A stretch of 6,654 nucleotides of DNA from contig JASHVB010000586.1 of assembly GCA_030039695.1 (NCBI GenBank), forward strand, positions 1 to 6,654, given 5' to 3'. Origin of the DNA: Acetobacteraceae bacterium. GTDB lineage: Bacteria > Pseudomonadota > Alphaproteobacteria > Acetobacterales > Acetobacteraceae. The first letter of the stretch is position 1; the number at the start of each line of letters is the position of its first letter. Below the pieces are notes generated by a model. That model made no database searches and was not told the DNA's origin. It saw nothing but the letters and a program-made list of their open reading frames with translations. Of the stretch, positions 5,826-6,654 are shown one piece after another. The position numbers and the translations under genes are program-made.

Positions 5826-6654
5826 ATGGAAACGATCGTTGGCAGCGGCAAGCACCGTTATCGGGTGCGCGAGGACTGGGCCCACGCGCCGGCGCATGTA
5901 GACATGAAGCCTGCGGCGGTGACGGTGGGGCCCGGCGACCGCGTCTATTGCTTCAATCGCGTGTCTGAGCATCCGGTGGTGGTGTTTGACCGCGACGGCA
6001 ACTTCCTGTCGAGCTGGGGCGCGGGCATGTTCCGTTTCCCGCACGCAATCCGGTTCGATTCACAAGGCTTTGCTTGGCTGACGGACGAGCACCATCAGAT
6101 ATTCCAGAAATTCACCGCGGACGGTACGTTGCTACAGACAATTGGCGAAAAGGGCCGACGCTCGGACACCGGCGTGCCGGACGACGATTTCAGCTCCGTC
6201 GCATGGAAGAAGGTTACGCATAGCGGCGAGCCATTCAATCTGCCGACCGACATCTGTTTCGCCACGGACGGCTGCATGTTTATGAGCGACGGGTACGGCA
6301 ACGCGCGCGTGCACAAGTTCTCGCCCGATGCGAAGCACATGTTTTCCTGGGGCGAACCCGGCGCTGCGCCTGGCCAGTTCAACCTGCCGCACGGCGTCTG
6401 GATCGATCGGCGCGGCCGGCTGCTGGTGGCGGACCGTGAGAACGACCGCGTGCAGATATTCGATCAGGACGGCAGACTGCTGGAGATCTGGCCGACCGAG
6501 TTGATCGGTCCGGCGTTCTTCTATGTCGATGACGAAGACATCGTGTACATCGCGGAGCACAACGGCGGCATGGTCAGCATCCTGACGCTGGACGGCGAAC
6601 GATTGGCGCGCTGGGGTGATCCGGTCCACCGTTCCTGCCACGGCATCTGGGGTG
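5826..6654 (+). CDS. Peptidyl-alpha-hydroxyglycine alpha-amidating lyase (PAL) family propeller, 3' end missing
   Basis: An NHL-repeat beta-propeller open at the right edge (276 codons seen). PAL splits alpha-hydroxyglycine-type carbinolamides into an amide and glyoxylate. Compared with the mammalian PAL core as I remember it, blades line up well: FPHAIRFDSQGFAWLTD (71-87), LPTDICF then SDGYGNARVHKFSP (154-167), FNLPHGVWID (185-194) and VADRENDRVQIF (201-212). The active-site set seems complete: zinc ligands His73, His189 and His272, Tyr157, and Arg45 and Arg204, with spacings close to those of the rat enzyme. The mammalian disulfide cysteines are absent and the N-terminus is not a signal peptide, so it should be cytoplasmic. 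The start is uncertain: ATG 5826 has GGGAG only two bases upstream, and an in-frame GTG at 5814, one base after the LLM stop, would add four residues. It is third in the operon. A generic SMP-30/NHL lactonase is the less likely alternative. Confidence 0.88.
   Translation, partial: METIVGSGKHRYRVREDWAHAPAHVDMKPAAVTVGPGDRVYCFNRVSEHPVVVFDRDGNFLSSWGAGMFRFPHAIRFDSQGFAWLTDEHHQIFQKFTADGTLLQTIGEKGRRSDTGVPDDDFSSVAWKKVTHSGEPFNLPTDICFATDGCMFMSDGYGNARVHKFSPDAKHMFSWGEPGAAPGQFNLPHGVWIDRRGRLLVADRENDRVQIFDQDGRLLEIWPTELIGPAFFYVDDEDIVYIAEHNGGMVSILTLDGERLARWGDPVHRSCHGIWG

Noticed and set aside
6132..6641. 169-codon minus-strand frame
   Set aside because: It is antisense to the PAL-type gene, whose propeller motifs and catalytic residues continue through this region.

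Overview
The window is GC-rich bacterial DNA, densely coded with short gaps and strong G/C preference at third codon positions. This fits a high-GC proteobacterium, probably an alpha- or betaproteobacterium, but nothing here fixes the taxon. I see no rRNA, tRNA, CRISPR array, insertion sequence or phage gene. It reads as part of a catabolic and transport gene cluster with seven genes, cut at both window edges.

Layout. The left part holds two genes of an ABC importer on the minus strand: the 5' part of an ATPase gene (480 to 1) and a duplicated permease of the NitT/TauT-like anion transporter class (2762 to 1041). A small DOPA 4,5-dioxygenase-family gene (653-1033) lies between them on the opposite strand. 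Upstream of the permease, on the same strand, is a MmgE/PrpD-family gene (4289 to 2892). A 239-base divergent gap (4290-4528) follows, with two abutting inverted repeats. A rightward, tightly packed operon then begins: a VOC/glyoxalase-fold protein (4529-4885), a luciferase-like (LLM) flavin oxidoreductase (4895-5812), and a six-bladed-propeller protein of the peptidyl-alpha-hydroxyglycine alpha-amidating lyase (PAL) type (5826 to beyond the right edge).

Most interesting points. (1) The propeller protein keeps every active-site residue I can recall for mammalian PAL (three zinc His, Tyr, two Arg) but lacks its cysteines and any signal peptide. It sits directly behind an LLM monooxygenase. I infer a possible two-step oxidative N-dealkylation system, in which a flavin enzyme hydroxylates the carbon next to nitrogen and the lyase releases glyoxylate plus an amide. 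This would be a copper-free counterpart of the peptide-amidating PHM/PAL pair. MmgE/PrpD and LLM families both include known enzymes of aminopolycarboxylate breakdown (iminodisuccinate epimerase, nitrilotriacetate monooxygenase), and the importer class handles small anions, so the substrate may be an N-carboxymethyl or N-acyl amino acid type of anion. (2) The ATPase and permease genes, though separated by the inverted dioxygenase gene, each carry at a similar distance upstream the same 34-base bipartite motif, a likely shared operator.

How the genes may work together: the importer brings in an anionic substrate, MmgE/PrpD acts as isomerase, epimerase or dehydratase, LLM oxidises, PAL cleaves, and the VOC and DOPA-dioxygenase-like proteins perform side or ring-cleavage steps. 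Family assignments are strong. The pathway is inference.
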